Shown here piece by piece: positions 24,577 through 39,938 of a DNA stretch of 64,000 bases (the first letter of the stretch is position 1; each line of letters opens with the position of its first letter). Where the stretch lies: positions 8,171,453-8,235,452 of the forward strand of contig NW_024736071.1 of the NCBI RefSeq assembly GCF_018991925.1, read 5' to 3'. The stretch is from Homarus americanus (lineage: Eukaryota; Arthropoda; Malacostraca; Decapoda; Nephropidae). The notes beneath the pieces are model-generated. The model saw only the letters and a program-made list of their open reading frames with translations. It did no database searches and had not been told where the DNA came from. The position numbers were made by a program, and so were the translations under genes.

Positions 24577-25862
24577 CTCCGTTTCCTCCTCTCATCTAGG
24601 TCCCGGTATACCGCACTCGGATAAACGCTAGGAGGGCAGGTCCGAGGCGGAGAGCGAATCAACCTTACCCCCATTTGGTTGGGAGTTTGAGCCGCGGCTG
24701 TACACGGGCGTGTAATCATACGAGCATTTACTTGTCCATTGTAAGTGAGTGGCGGGGTGACCACTGAGATACAAAGTTTCACTATCCATCGTTCACGGTT
24801 CGCTTAATTGCGGTACACTGCTTTTGTCCTTACACAGGCAGTGTAATCTTAGACTAGACGTAGTCACGTGGTTGTAGTATACTACCTGGAGGTGTATTAA
24901 TCCCACTACTGGTTGTTTTCACATTTTGTATGGCTGTTAATTCGAAAATAGGAGCCGTCTTCACGAGGCATCAGAGACAAGATATGACGTCAGCTGTATC
25001 ACTCCGAATTCATAATAATAACCATGAGAGAGGGCAGGACCTGTACCTGTATAGAGCCCCCATAGCTCCTATACCGAGAACAAATCCTAATTATACAAAT
25101 GACAATGAAATAACAATAATCAAGGAGAATTGTAACCATCAGAGGTCAAAAGTAGTGATTATTGTGGAGTAAAGACAAAAAAATAACACACCAGGCTAGA
25201 GGCTAATGATAAACGGGAATCAGAGGCCCGCACGCCCCCCGACCCCCCATAAAATGATAGTGTTGGCGACGTAATCCGTCAGATCAGCGGGTAATTACAA
25301 GTACTGCGAATGACAAGTCTAAAACTAAACAGGTCATAATTACGCCACGGAATCGGGCAAACTCGTCGGCGTCCCCCTCTAAGACTTTTATGTTTTTTCG
25401 CATATATTCTTTTTCTCCTTTTAGGGAGGCTTTTGTGTGTTTGAACAGTGGAGCTAAAAACATGAAGTCGTGAGGATGGTTCAGAGCGAGGCAGCGCAAG
25501 CCTGGCCTTTTTGTATCTGGCCACGATGACAAGCCCGGCTGAGACTCCCTCCCTACCTCCCTCCCTTACCCCAGAGGTTAAGTAGGAGGTGAGGCAAGGA
25601 GGTGAAAGACCTGGGAGAACTCAAAATAACGAGGAACAAACGAAAGAAGAAGAGGGAAGATGAGACGCCAACGAGGCAGCAGACGATCCAGTAACTGGGT
25701 GAACGTGTGGGTGGATGATGGACTGAGTTGGAGGAAGACTTCGTTTTTAACTTGTTGTTTGTGTCTTATTGTCGACGTGGTGGTGGTGGTGGGGACGTTA
25801 TTGTGAGCGGATTGCTGACAGGGTGTGAGGTAAGAAATGCAAAGTGTAACAAAAGAGAAATT

Positions 25863-25864
<2 letters not shown>
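24576..25864. other. Intergenic DNA with an unassigned minus-strand open region
   Basis: About 1.3 kb. Two overlapping minus-strand frames of about 82 codons (25279-25532) are both open and neither shows a known domain, so no gene is called. A GGTGGTGGTGG run lies at 25780-25793. Confidence 0.4.
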
Positions 25865-26034
<170 letters not shown>

Positions 26035-26099
26035 TATGTTTGTGTGCGTGCGTGCCTATAAATTATGTTCGGCAAGCATTGCGTCGCGGTACAGTAAAA

Positions 26100-27620
26100 C
26101 GCCTGCTATAAATCATATCGAGAATACAAAACAAAAAACAGAGAAAATTAAATATTAAAGAAATCACCAGAAAAATTTAAACAGAAAAAAATACGATGAA
26201 AAAGATAATAAAAGAAAAAAGAGAGAGGATGTGTTAAATACACCAAATACTTGATGAAAGAAAATTATGTTTGCCGGGCCGAGGAGCACGTGGAGGAGAG
26301 AGGAGAGGTTCAAGAAGAATAGAAGGAAAAGATGAAAACAGGTGTAAAAACTAAGAAGACAAAAAGAAACACAAGAGGAGAGAACAAAAATTATACACAT
26401 AAAAACTTGACAAAAATACGGAGGAAGACAAAGACTGAGCGTAAAAGAAATTAAATAAATATTGAAATAGTTATAGACGAAAGATGAATAAAAACACTGA
26501 AAAAGACAGAGTGAGAGAGAAATTAGACAAAATAGTAAGAAATCTGTGAAAGTAAGTCCTACAGCCGGTGTAAATATAGTACACTATAGATAAAGTCCTC
26601 GATACACAAGCAGGCTCTTGACCGGCACTGCACTCGACCGATGTGAAATCCCCAAGTGTAAATTTTGGTACCCATTCACAGTTTGGTGGACTGGGAATGT
26701 CTCGGGTTCGAACCAGTCACACTTAGGACAGGAGGTGAGCGATGTATCCACTTTGCCACGACACCCCTCTTATAAAAGAAGAAATGAGTTATGTGATAAA
26801 AGAGAATAGGTGAAAATAGATGAATAACAGAGATGGAAGTGATGAAAGAAATAGGAATACACATAAAGGAGAATAAAAATTAAACAGCAGAGGAATACAG
26901 ACATCTGATAAAACAAAAGAGATAAAAGAAATCAAATCAGGAAAGCAAAAAATAAATAAAATAAATAAAAAATTCGCAAAACGGGACGATAATGAAATAA
27001 GCTTCAACAAAAAAGAGAGAAAAGAAACAGGAAATGGAAAAATTAAAACAAAAAATAACCGACAACCAAAACATTCAGTTTGTAAGCAAAACGGAAACTA
27101 GAAAACAATTTGATAAAAGCCCGGTGGAGGGAGTAGCGAAGTACGATACGTGTAAAGGAAACTGGAAAAGAAAGAGGTGATAAAAGGTGGAACAGAGAAA
27201 AACACAAAATTCGAGAGATAACAACAACAACATGGACAAAAGAATACAAGAGAAATATGACGATAACTGAGAAAGAAAAACAAAAACAGTGATGACAATA
27301 ACAATAAAACACGCAAATGAAAACTAGAAAACTATGAAGATAAATAAGAAAAACAAAAACAACGGTGATAATAGCAATAATAAAACAGCCAAATGAAAAC
27401 TAAAATGGAACAATAATAACCTATAAAAAAAACAGAAAATACAAAAAAAAATAGCAACACCCAGGGAGATACACGCAAAGAAGACTACAAATTAACGAGG
27501 TGATAACGGAGGAAGAGAGAGAACACAAAAAGAATAATAATAATAATTACCGAGATGGATCGGATCATTAATCATCCGAGAATGTGAACCGATAGACGAA
27601 ATATATAAATTATGAACCCG
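26100..27620 (+). repeat. A/G-rich (purine-biased) domain
   Basis: About 1.5 kb in which the plus strand is mostly A and G (AGAAAAAG, GAAACAAAAG), interrupted by the SINE at 26619-26775. Minus-strand frames are F/S/L-rich and not credible genes. Confidence 0.6.
26619..26775 (-). mobile_element. tRNA-derived SINE, family B, copy 1
   Basis: On the minus strand the head contains GTGTCGTGGCAAAGTGG (box A region, like TRGCNNAGTGG) and box B GGTTCGAAC at 26705-26714, then the body GTGAATGGGTACC and CGGTCGAGTGCAGTGCCGG. The same body and end occur at 38801-38951. Confidence 0.75.
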
Positions 27621-27639
27621 ATAACTTTTATATGTGGAA

Positions 27640-30330
27640 ATTATCAGCATGTTGGAGGTGGGGATGGTGTTGGAGGTGAGGATGGTGTTGGAGGTGGGGA
27701 TGGTGTTGGTGGTGAGGATGGTGTTGGAGGTGAGGATGGTGTTGGAGGTGGGGATGGTGTTGGAGGTGGGGATGGTGTTGGAGGTGAGGATGGTGTTGGT
27801 GGTGAGGATGGTGTTGGAGGTGGTGTTGGAGGTGATGGTGTTGGAGGTGGGGATGGTGTTGGAGGTGGGGATGGTGTTGAGAGAATGTGTTGACGGAGGG
27901 TGGTGGTGTGGAGGTGTGAGAGATGGTGTTGGAGGTGGAGATGGTGTTGGAGGAGGATGGTGTTGGAGTGTGGTGAGGATGGTGCTGTTGGGGGTGAGGA
28001 TGGTGTTGGAGGTGGGGATGGTGTTGGAGGTGGGGATGGTGTTGGAGGTGACGATGGTGGAGGTGGGGATGGTTGTGAGGAGGATGTTTGGTGTTGGAGG
28101 TGAGGATGATGTGACGATGGTGTTGAAAGTGAGGATGGTGTTGGGGGTTGAGGATGGTGTTGGAGGTGGGGATGGGGATGCTGTTGGAGGTGAGGATGGT
28201 GTTGGAGGTGAGGATGATGTTGGGAGGTGGGGATGGTGTTGGATGTGAGGAAGATGTTGGAGGTGAAGATGGTGTTGGAGGTGGGGATAGTGTTGGAGGT
28301 GGGGATGGTGTTAGAGGTGGGATAGTGTTGGAGATGGGGGGTGAAGTTGGAGGTGATGGTGTTGGAAGTTAGGATGGTGATGGAGAGGATGGTAGGATGG
28401 TGTTGGAGGTGAGGATGATGTTTTATGAGGGGATGGTGTTGGGGTGACGATGGTGTTGAAAGTGAGGATGGTGTTGGGGAATTGAGGATGTGGTGTTGGA
28501 GGTGGGGGATGCTGTTGGGGGTAGAGGATGGTGTTGGGTGAGGATGGTGTTGGAATGCGGATGGTGTTGGATGTGAGGATGATGATGGAGGTGAAGATGG
28601 TGTTGGAGGTGGGGGATGGTGTTGGAGGTGACGATGGTGTTGAAAGGTGGGGATAGTGTTGGAAGAGTGAGGATGGTGTTGGAGGTGGGGATGATGTTGG
28701 AGGTGAGGATGGTGTTGGAGGTGAGGATGATGTGGAGATGAAGATGGTGTTGAAGGTGGGGATAGTGTTGGAAGTGACGATGGTGTTGAAGGTGGGGATA
28801 GTGTTGGAGGTGAGGATGATGTTGGAGATGAAGATGGTGTTGGAGGCTGAGGGACAGTGTTGGAGGTGAGGATTATGTTTTGGTGGGGATGGTGTTGGAT
28901 GTGAGGATGATGTTGGAGGTGAAGATGTGTTGTTGGGGATGTGGGTTAAGGTGACGATGGTGTTGGAGGTGACGATGGTGTTGAAAGTGAGGATGGTATT
29001 GGGGTGATGATGGTGTTGGAGGTGAGGATGGTGTTGGATGTGAGGATGGCGTTGGAGGTGGGATGGTGTTGGAGGTGAGGATGATGTAGGAGGTGAGTAT
29101 GGTGTTGGATTTAGGGATGGTGTTGGAGTTGGGGATGGTGTTGGAGTTGGGGATGGTGTTGAGGTGAGGATGATGTTGGAGGTGGGGATGGTGTTGGAGG
29201 TGACAATGGTGTTGAGGTGAGGATGGTGTTGGGGGTAAGGATGGTGTTGGAGGTGACGATGGTGTTGAAAGTAAGGATGGTGTTGGAGGTGAGGATGGTG
29301 TTGGAGGTAGGGATGGTGTTGGAGGTGGGGATTGTATTGGGGTGGGGATGGTGTTGAGGTGGGATGGTGTTGGAGGTGGGGTGGTGTTGGAGGTGAGGAT
29401 GGTGTGAAGGTGGGATGGTGTGGGAGGTGATGATGTTGGAGGTGGTGTGGTGTTGGTGGTGAGAATGGTGGTTGGATGGTGTTGGAGAATGGTGTTGGAG
29501 GTGACGATGGTGTTGAAGTTGGGGATGGTGTTGGAGGTGAGGATGGTTTGGAGGTGAGCATGGTGATTGGGGAGGATGGTGTTACAGGTGAGGATAATGT
29601 TGGAGGTGGGATGGTGTTGGAGGTGGGGATGGTGTTTGGGTGGGGATGGTGTTGGAGGTCAGAATGGTTGTTGGAGGTGAAATGGTGCTGGAGGTGAGAA
29701 TGGTGTTGGATGGTGTTGGAGAATGGTGTTGGAGGTGAGAATGGTGTTGGAGATGGTGGATGAGGATGATTGAGGTGAGGATGTGTTGGAGGTGAGGATG
29801 GTGTTGGAGGTGGGGATGGTGAATGAGGTGAGAATGGTGTTGCAGGTGTGGATGGTGTTGGAGGTGAGGATGGTGTTGGAGGTGAGAATGGTGTTGGAGA
29901 TGGGGATAGTGTTGGAGAATGTGTTGGAGATGGGGGATAGTGTTGGAGGTGAGGATAGTGTGGAGGTGAGGATGGTGTGGAAGTGGGGATGGTGTTGGAG
30001 GTGAGAATGGTGTTGGGGAGAGGATAGTGTTGGAGGTGAGGATAATGTTGGAGGTAACGGATAGTGATTGAGGTGAGGATGGTGTTGGAGGTGTGGATGG
30101 TGTTGGAGGAGAGGATGGTGTTGGGGGTGAGGATGATGGTGAAGATGAGGATGATGTTGGAGGTGAGGATGGTGTTGAAAGGTTAGTATGATGGTGGAGA
30201 TAAGGATGGTGTTGGAGTTTAGGATGGTGGAGTGAGGATGGTGGAGCAGGTGGGGATGGGTATGGTGAAGGCGGAGGTGGCAGGGATGGTGAATATGGTG
30301 AGGGTAATGAGGGTATTGAAAGTGAAGGTA
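27640..30330. repeat. 18-bp minisatellite, about 150 copies
   Basis: Units GGTGTTGGAGGTGAGGAT and the GGGGAT variant repeat over 2.7 kb, with local runs GACGATGGTGTTGAAAGT. Divergence and small indels increase in the middle and right parts. The G-rich strand is the plus strand. A 416-codon minus frame (TPSSPPTPS) and others are repeat translations. Confidence 0.95.
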
Positions 30331-30439
30331 GCAGGGATGGTGAGAATGGTGAGGGTAGTCAATGGTCATTCTGGTACACAATAGTTATGGTACTTGATGG
30401 TGACGATAAAAATGTAATTTCAGCGAGGGTTGAGAAGAA

Positions 30440-31070
30440 AATGGAGAACTTGGTGAATATGGTGATTATGGTGGTATGGATGGTGATTATGGTGGTATGG
30501 ATGGTGATTATGATAAGGGTAGAGGTTATGGTGGTATGGGTGGTGATTAGGGTGGTATGGATGGTGATTATGATAAGGGTGGAGGTTATGGTGGCATGGG
30601 TGGTGATTATGATAAGGATGGAGGTTATGGTGGTATGGGTGGTGATTAGGGTGGTATGGATGGTGATTATGGTGGTATGGATGGTGATTATGATAAGGGT
30701 GGAGGTTATGGTGGTATGGGTGGTGATTAGGGTGGTATGGATGGTGATTATGGTGGTATGGATGGTGATTATGATAAGGGTGGAGGTTATGGTGGTATGG
30801 GTGGTGATTATGATAAGGGGAGGTTATGGATGGTGATTATGGGTGGTGGATGGTGATTATGGTATGGTGATTATGATAAGGGTGGAGGTTATGGTGGTAT
30901 GGGTGGTGATTATGATAAGGATGGAGGTTATGGTGGTATGGGTGGTGATTAGGGTGGTATGGATGGTGATTATGGTGGTATGGATGGTGATTATGATAAG
31001 GATGGAGGTTATGGTGGTATTGATGGTGATTATGGTGGTGTGGATGGTGGTTATGGTAGTATGGTTTGTG
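30440..31070. repeat. 21-bp minisatellite with ~80-bp higher-order unit
   Basis: Base unit ATGGTGATTATGGTGGTATGG alternates with GATTATGATAAGGGTGGAGG and GGTGGTGATTAGGGTGG variants, giving a repeating block of about 81 bp (for example 30686 to 30767). The array is interrupted at its right end by a LINE insertion and resumes at 33197. Confidence 0.9.
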
Positions 31071-31077
31071 ATTTTTT

Positions 31078-33196
31078 TTACGGGTAATAGCCCACCCGGG
31101 CACAGGTCATCGACCGACAATGGGGCCATGGGAGGCGAGAGAAAAAAAAACCTGTTAATCTATACCGCGAAGATACCAGGAAACCATCTTTTTGGAATGA
31201 GACAGATTGTCAGAGGATGGAAACAGAAGAAGGCAGAGCGCTCCATAGTTTGGTTGTGTGAGGAAAGAAGGGTGTACTATAACGGGTTGCTCTAGTGTGA
31301 CGGACATCCACACAGAAACGGTGGGCACCGCGGGCAAAACGAGCGTTACGACGGTACACAGGATGCCAAATCCACCGAACAATTCCCGTTAACGTACCTG
31401 TTAAAGAGTGGGAGTGAAGCAACATTGCGGCGAAGAGAAGATATATTATATTATCGACTAAAGGAGGAGAGTTAATAACACGAAATGCCTTTGATTCCAC
31501 CCTATCTAACAGCTGAACAGTAGAAGAGCCACCCCAGATGTGAGAGCAGTACTCCAAGTTAAAACGTATGAATCCCTTGTAAACCTGAAGCAACTGCTCA
31601 GGAGTAAAGTAGCTACGACAATTTCCAGCTTTCGGGAGGCAGCTTCAGTAATGTTGCGGATGAGTGGCTTCCATGACATATTAGAGGAAATGGTGAGGCC
31701 TAGCATATCTATTTTAAAATTTGACAAAATTATTACGTGCTGAAATGTGATTGGTGGGAGATGTTCTACTTTGGAAAGTGTAATCGATAAATACTGTGTT
31801 TTATTACTACTGAATTTAACCAAATTTCTACCTCCCCATTCGCAGATTCTGCACAGATCCGCATTGATAGATAAAACGTTATCAACTCCAGAAACAGATC
31901 GAGTCTGAGAGTTAAGAGGAAGGGAAAAATGAGAAGAGTGAAGAGTAGAATCATCAGGTAAGAATGGATAGAATTAGTAGTAGTGTGAAGTAAATCGTTG
32001 ATAAAAGGAAGGAAGAAAAAGAACCCTGTGGAACACCACTATTGGTAGAGAAAGGGCGAGAGATCGATTCTTGACAACAACTGCCATGGGTCAGTTATCA
32101 AGGAAGCTAGAAATTAGAGAACAAAGTGGAGGAGAGAAACTATAAGAAGGAAGTTTAGAAAGCAAAGACTTGTGCCATACCCTGTCAAATGCTTTGGAGA
32201 TGTCGAAGGCCACGACGAAAGTTTCCCATTAACCCTTAGAAAGGATGACCAAAGATGGGTGCAGTAGGAGAGCAGATCACCACTAGATCTCGCTTGGCGA
32301 AAACCATACTGGTGATCCGACAAAATGGAAAGGCGTTCAAAGTGACGGAAAAAATGAGAGTTTAAGATAGCTTCGAAAATCTTAGAGAGGGATGAAGTTA
32401 GAGCAATGGGGCGTAAGTTAGAGGGATTAAAATGGTCACACTTCTTCGGGATGGGCTGAACCAAGGCATGCTTCTTAGAAGAAGGAAAAGTTTGGGTTTT
32501 GAGGCAACGGCGAAAGAGGCGAGCAAGCACAGGGGCCAGAACTTCAGAACACTCCATCAGAACACGAGGGGGTATTCCGTCTGGTCCATGCGCCTTACTC
32601 ACTTCCAACCTGGATAACACACCAGCAACCCTACGATTGGAGATTATAGGAAGTGCATAGGTTCAGTAGGAGGAGCAGGAGGGGTAGAGTTAGAATCGTC
32701 TTAGACGGTGTTGGAGGAGAATAAGGTGCCAAAGAGAATGACTTTATCAGAGGGAGAGTTGTCTATAGAGCTGTCAGGTCAGAAAAGAGGAGGAAAAGAA
32801 GCCGGGCAGAAGTTATTACAGATGTTTCGTTTAAGGACCAGAAGGATTTACAAGAGTTAGTTAGATCAGCGGTGTTTCTTTTTATAAAATTCCGCTTGGC
32901 CCTACGAAGAATAGGCTTACAACGATTCCTAGAAGTAATGAAAGAGGAGTGAGTAATAGGAGGAGATAGCTTCATAACTTGATACGCCCTATCTCTCTCC
33001 CTACATGCAAGGGAACAGGAGCGATCAAACTTTTATTGTAAAGTGAAAGTTTTGGTAGAAGGTGGGATAAATGTACTCATACCACCCTGTATAACCCCAG
33101 CAATGCTGTCAGCACATACCGAGGCGTCCCGAGTGGAAAAGCAACATTCATCCCAGGGAAAGGCGGTGAAGAATTATAGCGAGGATTGCCAGTGTA
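31078..33196 (-). mobile_element. CR1/jockey-like LINE, 5'-truncated, inside a minisatellite
   Basis: The 3' end, on the minus strand, reads GGGCTATTACCCG followed by TAAAAAAAATC at about 31078, then minisatellite DNA. The left boundary in element terms is near 33196, where the same minisatellite resumes. Coding remnants in order on the minus strand are an endonuclease-to-RT linker (RDRAYQVMK, RNRCKPILRRAKRNFIKR) and then the reverse transcriptase. The endonuclease core is missing. No clear target-site duplication is seen. Confidence 0.8.
31130..33160 (-). pseudogene. Broken reverse-transcriptase ORF of the CR1/jockey-like LINE
   Basis: Recognisable RT blocks on the minus strand are SKAHGPDGIPPRVL (about 32590-32560), HALVQPIPKKCDHFNPSNLR, RPIALTSSLSKIFEAIL and DHQYGFRQARSSGDLL, then an IDLS-type block FDISKAFDRVWH in another frame, and a C-terminal region with FIRFNLEYCSHIWGG and TTKLWSALP. 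These lie in different frames separated by stops. Near 31950-31964 the Y-A-D-D active-site region has lost one base, so tyrosine and the two aspartates are in different frames. The copy is non-functional. Confidence 0.8.
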
Positions 33197-33266
33197 GTGG
33201 TATGAATGGTGATTATGGTGGTATTGGAGGTGGTTAAGGTGGTATAAATGGTGATTATGGTGGATG
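33197..33266. repeat. Remnant of the 30.4-31.1 kb minisatellite
   Basis: GGTATGAATGGTGATTATGG and related words match the array on the other side of the LINE, which supports insertion into a pre-existing array. Confidence 0.8.
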
Positions 33267-33371
33267 GCAGAGAAAAACAATGAAGAGAACAGGATTATGG
33301 TGCTAAGGATAATGATTATGGTAAAAACATATCTTGTTTCAGTGAATAGCCAGAATAATTATGGTTTGGTG

Positions 33372-33379
33372 AATAATAA

Positions 33380-33444
<65 letters not shown>

Positions 33445-33471
33445 TAAAAACAATAATAACAATAATAATAA
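33372..33471. repeat. (AAT)n microsatellite
   Basis: About 30 AAT triplets with a few interruptions. Confidence 0.95.
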
Positions 33472-34035
33472 TTGGCCCACAGAATCATATCACAGATCAT
33501 ATGAGCACAAACATGACAGTTACTGGTCTGCCTCTGACCCTTCATGTACTAATAAGGGAGCCAAGTGACAGGGCACAGGTAAAAAAGTCAATACCATCTT
33601 ACATAACATTTAATTAAAGAGTAACGCTAACACGAGGCAACAGGGCCATATTCCCGTGATTATATAAGTAATATATGCTAATGAGGAGCCACGTATACCT
33701 GTAGACGATCCATCTTAATCAATTAACACTGAGGAACAAAGAAACAGGTATGGAAAATGTGGACCATACAGGGTGGTGACTGCTGTTGCTGATTAATACT
33801 TTTTATGTTATTAATTATAAGGTGCACGAAGCAGTTTCTTATGTATATATACAGTGTTAGAGAGAGTTTAAGCCCAAGAAAACATTACAATAGTCTATGT
33901 GTGTGTGGAGGGAACAGCATAATTTAACATTATAATATCGCTGAACCACATCAAGTTGGGACTTTTAACTCATACACTCATACATATATACATTCCTACA
34001 CACAAACACGCACTCGTTCACACATACACGCACGA

Positions 34036-34041
<6 letters not shown>
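33472..34041. other. Intergenic DNA, nothing recognised
   Basis: Unique-looking AT-rich sequence. Confidence 0.4.

Positions 34042-34097
<56 letters not shown>
34042..34097. repeat. (AC)n microsatellite
   Basis: About 28 AC repeats. Confidence 0.95.
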
Positions 34098-34099
<2 letters not shown>

Positions 34100-35724
34100 A
34101 ATATCAATAATATTATAAATAAATATTCAATAAATAAAGGAACAAAATAAAACAAAAAGAGTTGGGTTAATCGGCCCGACTAAAAAAAAATACACTTGAA
34201 TTTCTCTTAACAGGAAATACCCCGAGAAATAACTCAGCCGAGCGCTAATATTAACAAGTAATTTATTTGCTCGAATGCGGATAGCAATGATCATCAGGGT
34301 GTCCATTACCCAGGCTATTTGAGTCCTAACAACAGGTGATGGTGATCGGTCGTGTGAAGTGGCTGTCTACTGACTACAATATAACTTTTCAATATATTAC
34401 GTCTTCTTCGTCATTTCTTTTCTTTTCTTTTCTTTTCTCGGTATATTGGGTTTTCTTCACACGTGCCCTTTTGTTGTGTTATCGTCATCATTATTGGATG
34501 CCTTGTATCAGGAGGAGACCGACCTGGGCTATGTTATTGTTCCACCTCTGAGGATGGAGGTAGGTAGGTTGTGTTTACGTACGCACGCCAAACAAGAGCT
34601 TGAGTGCATTTATATACACGCGAATGTAAACATACACAAGCATGAGTCCACGCACGTATGTATATGTACAGTATGTGCAGGCCAGAAACGTGCCTTAGTA
34701 CACACCCACAAGCACACACACAAACACCATATGCGTGCATATATTTATATATATATATATATATATATATTTTACGAAACACATAATCACACTCTTCTCA
34801 CCATCGTGAAGCAGTTGAATCATTATCTTATAAATCAAAATGTGAAGCTAGACTGGACTCTAAATATCAAGGTTTGTACGATGGTTTGCTCGTAAATAAG
34901 AATGTATGAAAGCAAATAACTGGTTGAATTAAAGCATAAAATTATTACCAAAAATTAACGTCAAAGTTACAATAAGACTAACTCCAGGATACTGAAATAC
35001 TTTCAGTTTGTCATATAACTGACTCTTGGTGACTGTATCTAGCTAGGGTGCAGTCTTAGTGTAATTTTTAAGCCACTTTTGGGTGCAATTATTATTGTTT
35101 GGCCTAAGTCAACTAGGCACGTACGTAGACTCGGTAAAAAAAAGTATCTACCTCTCCAGAAAAATATATATTGTTTTTTTACCGAGTGTACATTACATGT
35201 TCAGTTGTGAGGAATATTCACTGCATGAACGTTGGAGGGTTAAGACCCAAGATTCCGAGGTCTCCAATGATTCATACTTTAATATTTTCTTCGTAACTTG
35301 GGATAAGAGACTGTTAAAGTCTCGGCTAAATTTCGAGATAATTTTAGTTCCCAGATATACGTCATGACTAAAGTGAATCAGTTGGGTGTGTCTTTAAACA
35401 CTGACTGAAAATAAATTTTAAGATTCGATGCTACAGTGAGAATCCATCCCTTGGTTCCTCCTGAGACTAAGAACGAGTTGATAAAATGTAAACATACACG
35501 GACACAGAAGATGTTGGCGAATTCCTCGTATAACAACATGTATCATAACCTGAACAATATATAACCTGTATGATAACGTGTGCAATAAATCACCTGTATA
35601 ATAACTGCGAGGTTCGATTATTGAACAACACATCAATTTTCCTCCCAGACCATAACAACACCTCAGAGGCGAGGGGGAGGTCTCAGAATGTTCAGATGCC
35701 GGTCTCCTAACGTTTTAAAGAGAT

Positions 35725-35726
<2 letters not shown>
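34098..35726. other. Intergenic DNA with minor simple repeats
   Basis: Contains (CTTTT)n at about 34417-34437 and (AT)n at 34743-34770. Two frames of 94-149 codons are low complexity or chance; no gene supported. Confidence 0.45.

Positions 35727-35814
<88 letters not shown>
35727..35814. repeat. (AC)n microsatellite, about 44 repeats
   Basis: Perfect AC run that abuts the retroelement end at 35815. Confidence 0.95.
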
Positions 35815-35816
<2 letters not shown>

Positions 35817-35850
35817 CTTCGGGCTGCAGAACTTTTTCAATAAACCGTTA

Positions 35851-35880
<30 letters not shown>
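35815..35880 (+). mobile_element. ATT-tailed retroelement 3' end, copy 1
   Basis: GCCTTCGGGCTGCAGAACTT then TTCAATAAACCGTTA and (ATT)n. The start forms a GCC-TTCG-GGC hairpin, followed by an AATAAA hexamer and a triplet tail. Two further copies occur in the window. Confidence 0.65.
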
Positions 35881-35882
<2 letters not shown>

Positions 35883-35994
35883 ACGCAATGATGAAATGCC
35901 CTGTAGTATGACCTTCTCCCCACCTAGTTATTATATATCATATTTGTATCACACATGTTACTTGCATATTATTTGTCAATCAAGAGACCAATTC

Positions 35995-36056
35995 CCCAAT
36001 TATGCAACTGTATATTTTCAGCCTTTCGGCTGCCATGCTCCTTCAATAAACCGTTA

Positions 36057-36122
<66 letters not shown>
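35995..36122 (+). mobile_element. ATT-tailed retroelement 3' end, copy 2
   Basis: TATTTTCAGCCTTTCGGCTG then CTTCAATAAACCGTTA and about 20 ATT triplets, followed by ACACACACG. The hairpin loop differs by one base from copies 1 and 3. Confidence 0.65.
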
Positions 36123-38481
<2,359 letters not shown>

Positions 38482-38800
38482 GGAAGAGAGCCACAAACCA
38501 TATCTACAATCTGACCATCTGCTGATCGATTTTTCTACCTTCGTGTCTTTAATACATTAATACATGTACATTGTACTATACCGACTTGTCTTTTATTTAA
38601 TTCCTCCTAAAGTTTGAGTTTCATAATTTTAACAGATATATCCACAATAGTACCCACGTGAACTCCTGCCACTTCTCTCGGCAGGTTGTTATGCCTGTTG
38701 TAAGTAAATTGTCATGCAGATATTTCCTACTGAATGACACACCTCGAACGAGTCACCGTTTTTTATATACAGTAGTACTTGTCTCTCATTTAAGGCAGCA

Positions 38801-38951
38801 TGACCGGAACTGCACTCGACCGCATTCACTTCCCCAAGTTGTAAACTTAGGTACCCATTTACAGCTGGATGAACTGGGAGCACCCGGATATAGAACTACT
38901 GGACCCCTGTAACAGGAGGTAAGCGATGTATCCACTCGACAGCAGCGCTCC
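38801..38951 (-). mobile_element. tRNA-derived SINE, family B, copy 2
   Basis: Starts and ends at the same points as the copy at 26619-26775: TGACCGGAACTGCACTCGAC on the plus strand at one end and GATGTATCCACTCGACAGC at the other. The box B region has decayed to AGTTCTATATCC, so internal promoter function is doubtful. Confidence 0.7.
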
Positions 38952-39885
38952 TAATTACAAGGTAACATCAACACGTTTCTTAAGAGAAGAGTACATATAA
39001 ATAACTTTGTCAAGGAGGAGAGAAAGACACTATTATGGGATATCTCACATGAAATACTTTACTAACACTCAGCTCATCTAATAATTATATTCAATTTTAC
39101 CAAGTCAAAAGTATATCAGAGTACTTTTGTTGAGTAAAAAATATCTAAATAAGTTTAACAAGAAAATAGTCTATCAGTGAGTCGAAGAATAAGTGCATAT
39201 AATACTGTACTTCCAGTGAGGAGGAAACTTATATCATTAGGTAACTTCAGTGTTTTGTAAATGTATCTTAAAACTCTTTAGCAAGAAATAGAGAGTAAAG
39301 CCAATTATTTTCACTGATCACGTGAGGAAGTCCAGTAAACTACTTCTAGGAAGAGAAAAATTTAATCGAATACTTATATTGTGTTACGATGATATATAGA
39401 GCGAAATTTTAATAGGTAACATAACACTGAACTTAAAACCATTTTGCAAGATAAAAGTATTTCTAAATAAATTTCCCAGTAGGAAAAATATATTTCAAAA
39501 CTTTTCCTAAGGAAAAATACTTTTACAACGTAATATAAAAAATATACCAACTATTCGTAGAGAAAGCTAATTTGCATTACTTTACAGTATAAAAGAAAAT
39601 TACGATTAATAACTTTTTCTAAAAATACAATTAAATACTTTTAGAGTAATAGAAAAGTAAATATAGGAACTTATAAAGAAATTAATTTAAATCTTTTACA
39701 GAGTAACAAAAGAGAATATTTTAAGAAATCAGCTAGAATTTTTTTCTCTCGTTTCGTCAGATTATCTCACCAGTCTTACAGCTTAGTAAATCTTCATAAC
39801 TCAGAATTGTACTCTACGACGACGAGAGATATTACACTACTTCTGTATGTACTTATTATACATTTACTTTATTTATATATTACAC
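38952..39885. other. AT-rich intergenic DNA with recurrent AAATACTTTT words
   Basis: Words such as AAATACTTT, AGTACTTTT and AGTAAAA recur every 40-70 bases between 39050 and 39720, perhaps a very old tandem array. No gene is seen. Confidence 0.4.
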
Positions 39886-39893
39886 AGACAGAC

Positions 39894-39932
<39 letters not shown>
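39886..39932. repeat. (CAGA)n(GA)n microsatellite
   Basis: Four CAGA tetramers then about 16 GA dinucleotides, at the left edge of the G-rich minisatellite. Confidence 0.95.

Positions 39933-39938
<6 letters not shown>

Noticed and set aside
25279..25532. Two overlapping 81-82-codon minus-strand frames in unique DNA
   Set aside because: Both frames are open, neither shows a domain, and no clear splice or polyadenylation signals fit. Left uncalled.
28311..30381. Minus-strand 416- and 240-codon frames (TPSSPPTPS-type)
   Set aside because: They translate the 18-bp minisatellite; a period divisible by 3 keeps the frame open.
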